Shown here: piece after piece, positions 61,971 through 64,000 of the stretch | Position numbering within the stretch: the stretch's first letter is position 1 | Layout: every line of letters starts with the position of its first letter | Assembly: GCA_964016985.1 (NCBI GenBank) | Contig: OZ024830.1 | Location: 13,708,295-13,772,294, forward strand | Direction of reading: 5' to 3' | DNA from: Anodontia alba | Lineage: Eukaryota; Mollusca; Bivalvia; Lucinida; Lucinidae | Length of the DNA stretch: 64,000 bases | The notes under the pieces: model-generated | Databases searched by the model: none | What the model was told of the DNA's origin: nothing | What the model saw: the letters and a program-made list of their open reading frames with translations, nothing else | Made by a program: the position numbers and the translations under genes

Positions 61971-63893
61971 TCATAATCTTGCGGAGGAAGAGGCAGGTTT
62001 AGAGGAGGGGAACTGACGGATGTTACCAGTCCTCTTGATATTATCTTTCTTAATGTGAGAAGATGAGCTTTGAGGAATATTTTTGGACCTATACGACTGC
62101 GTAGGTTTAGGTCTGGATGCTGTTTGTTTAGCAGGATATTTAGGTATCTTGAAAGCTCTGCTCTGCGAAGGAGGCTTATAAGAATGAGATTGTGACTGAA
62201 TGGATGTAGAAGCTAGAAACCTTTGCTGTTGAGCTTCGAAGTTTGATTTAGCTATTTCTTTTATCCTGCCGTCAAATAAGGATTTTGAGTTAATAGGAGC
62301 GTTCCTTAACTCGTATGTGGAATTGTCGAGTAGTAGTTTAGACGAAGCTAGGGCTGCGTCCCTCCTAGCTTGGAATAATTCAGTAGTTAAAAGTGTAGAC
62401 ATGGCAGTAGCATGTTTAATCGATTTGGCTACGGCCTCCAGAAGTCTGGAAAGGGCCGCAACCGACATCGATTCCTGTTGTAATGAAAGGAAGGCAGCTG
62501 AAGAAAATAGATCAGCATGAGAATTAATAGCGACTAGTTTTCTAGCCTTCCTTTCCCATGCTTCTAGATTCTTGAGCGGAATAGAAGCTCTTCCCTTATT
62601 AGAAATGTCTAGGAGCGACGCATCCGCTTCTAATTGAGGGATATTATCAGTTGGCAAATATTGGTTTTGACTCTTGTAGAATTTAGTCGGAGCAAGAGCC
62701 GAAACCAAGCTTTGCGGGCAAATCCAATCTCTTGAACATTTGTCCGATTCTAGTCTATTTTGAATATATTTTGTAGTATTTTGTACTAATTTGGATTGTG
62801 GGAGGACAAGTAATGGAGTGGAACGAGACTCCATTAATTGTTCGATCCCAGAGAGAGGTTTTAATGGAGCTTGATCCTGCTGAGTTTTGGGGCATAACTC
62901 AGGAGGAAGAAGCCGGAAGACCTCGTTAATCGCACGATCAAATGACCAGACTTCGGATTCAGTTTCCGAATCTGACTCCTTATTCTGTTGAGTGAGATTC
63001 GGCTGAATCTGATCGTAATTAATAGGTTGATTAGTGATTTGACTAAAATTAGTCTCCTCAGGTTGTATTAGAGTTGGCGTTTGAACAACCTGGGGAGATT
63101 TATGAGCCCTTGTATATCTACCAATGTCAAGTTGAGATTGGGAGGAATTTGATGAAGAAGAAGGCGTCATCGATCGTCTTCTTCTCTTTTTATGAGAGTG
63201 CTTAGATCTCTTTGAATTTTTCTTTCGCCGAGAAGAACTCAAAGAGTCTGATCTGGAAGTAGAGATAGAAGAAGAGGACGATCGATGTCTTCTTCTCTTT
63301 TTAGATTTATGCTCTCTTTTTGACTGGTCCTTCCTTGAAGGTCTGGAGATAGATAAATCATTTGAATTTGGAGGCTCAATCATTACACTCGGATCTGAGA
63401 CCTGCGAAAAATCAGGTTCGAGTGGAATAATCTGTCTAGAGGAAGAAGCTGGATTAGGAAGTTCTAGTCTATCAGAACGTTCGTAACCAGGAATAAAGAC
63501 ATTGGATAGTCTGTGGACACTACCCTGTGAAATATGGCTACTTATGGACGGAGCATAGTTTTGTACAGGCACATTTATAGGAATATAACCAGGCGGAATT
63601 TGTGTTTGTAGGTCATACGCGAATGACTGTAAACCAATGCCTGGTTGACTGGAGCCTAGTTGACTGGTGACTGGATGACTGGTGACTGGTTGACTGGTGA
63701 CTGGTTGACTGGTGACTGGTGGGCTTAGTGCCCGGTCAGACTCTAAGTCCGCCAGGCTGCCACCTTGATGGGTCCTGCCCCGAGCAGTAAAGCTATGAGG
63801 GGCGGTGCTCCCATCAACTGTCCCGTTGTCAGACATGTCTGACTGGGACTTCTTGGATTTCTTTGATTTCTTCTGTTTTCTCTTCTGCGTCAT
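61971..63893 (-). CDS. DIRS ORF1 (gag-like)
   Basis: 640 codons from ATG at 63893. The start MTQKRKQKKSKKSKKS is strongly basic. A VTSQP repeat follows (residues about 58-78), which is a GACTGGTGACTGGTT minisatellite in DNA. Residues about 190-245 are Ser/Arg/Lys-rich with clusters such as KKRRRHRSSSS and HKKRRRRS that look like nuclear localisation signals. A more ordered C-terminal half (LPPELCPKT, LLDISNKGRASIPLKNLEAW, ALSRLLEAVAK) follows. The tail is basic and Ser-rich. Position and composition match ORF1 of DIRS elements, thought to be a structural RNA-binding protein. No zinc knuckle is visible. It is intact. Confidence 0.85.
   Translation of the reverse strand: MTQKRKQKKSKKSKKSQSDMSDNGTVDGSTAPHSFTARGRTHQGGSLADLESDRALSPPVTSQPVTSQPVTSHPVTSQLGSSQPGIGLQSFAYDLQTQIPPGYIPINVPVQNYAPSISSHISQGSVHRLSNVFIPGYERSDRLELPNPASSSRQIIPLEPDFSQVSDPSVMIEPPNSNDLSISRPSRKDQSKREHKSKKRRRHRSSSSSISTSRSDSLSSSRRKKNSKRSKHSHKKRRRRSMTPSSSSNSSQSQLDIGRYTRAHKSPQVVQTPTLIQPEETNFSQITNQPINYDQIQPNLTQQNKESDSETESEVWSFDRAINEVFRLLPPELCPKTQQDQAPLKPLSGIEQLMESRSTPLLVLPQSKLVQNTTKYIQNRLESDKCSRDWICPQSLVSALAPTKFYKSQNQYLPTDNIPQLEADASLLDISNKGRASIPLKNLEAWERKARKLVAINSHADLFSSAAFLSLQQESMSVAALSRLLEAVAKSIKHATAMSTLLTTELFQARRDAALASSKLLLDNSTYELRNAPINSKSLFDGRIKEIAKSNFEAQQQRFLASTSIQSQSHSYKPPSQSRAFKIPKYPAKQTASRPKPTQSYRSKNIPQSSSSHIKKDNIKRTGNIRQFPSSKPASSSARL
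63655..63722. repeat. 15-bp minisatellite inside DIRS ORF1
   Basis: About 4.5 copies of GACTGGTGACTGGTT. The length keeps the reading frame. Confidence 0.9.
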
Positions 63894-64000
63894 AACTGAT
63901 TTTCTGGTAGCATGAAGGCGTCTTCTTTCTGCTAGGTTCCAAACTTTTTCTGTCCAGGAACTACAAATATAACACGGAGAGATACGTGTGCAAGAATTAC

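Larger units (their letters stand above)
58380..64000 (-). mobile_element. DIRS-type tyrosine-recombinase retrotransposon (left end outside window)
   Basis: Minus-strand order is gag-like ORF1, RT/RNase H, then tyrosine recombinase overlapping the RT frame, the DIRS layout. There is no LTR pattern. Near the right end, AAGTTTTTTAAAAGTAAAAC (58381 onward) is repeated inverted at 58641-58696 over more than 50 bp. A third partial copy (TTAACCTATAGATAATGTGC) lies at about 58719-58738. This fits a terminal repeat plus internal complementary region. The insertion cuts the 159-bp array at 58379/58380. The opposite terminal repeat would lie past 64000. Confidence 0.9.

Overview
This is AT-rich animal nuclear DNA that is mostly repeats. 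The spliced gene has GT-AG introns of 2-8 kb. The repeats are tRNA-derived SINEs, LINE remnants, a mariner, a DIRS retrotransposon, hundreds-of-bp palindromic MITEs, and repeat elements carrying tandem arrays with terminal hairpins. That mix, and the GCAAACAGTGTAGATCC-type palindromes in particular, fits a bivalve mollusc. This is inference; the species cannot be named from the window.

The one host gene recognised with confidence is on the minus strand from 57290 down to 32311. Its eight exons join in frame into a 350-residue NUDT9-type mitochondrial ADP-ribose pyrophosphatase with an intact Nudix box. No continuous open frame shows it, because exons are 84-229 bp and the introns (2.1-8.0 kb) are packed with mobile DNA. 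Some of that DNA lies within 100 bp of splice sites.

Layout. 1-9 kb: two decayed LINE fragments, palindromic MITEs, a 1.1-kb TIR element, a GC-rich tandem array and one possible host terminal exon at 2302-2478. 9-19 kb: palindromes, a decayed LINE reverse transcriptase split by an 0.83-kb foldback element, and a 2.5-kb minisatellite with a dead mariner inserted at a TA. 19-32 kb: SINEs, TTAA-flanked MITEs, tandem-repeat elements and hairpin MITEs. 32-57 kb: NUDT9 with repeat-filled introns. 57.6-58.4 kb: a 159-bp tandem array. 58.4-64 kb: most of a DIRS retrotransposon on the minus strand (gag-like ORF1, RT/RNase H, tyrosine recombinase). It looks young, but a one-base shift in a homopolymer breaks the recombinase frame; its left end lies beyond the window.

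Two patterns stand out. Several otherwise different tandem-repeat elements share a build (short 5' arm, 120-190-bp tandem units, tetranucleotide tract, 3' hairpin matching the 5' arm) and a common core motif in the unit. Several TTAA-flanked MITE families with different ends share one central palindrome.
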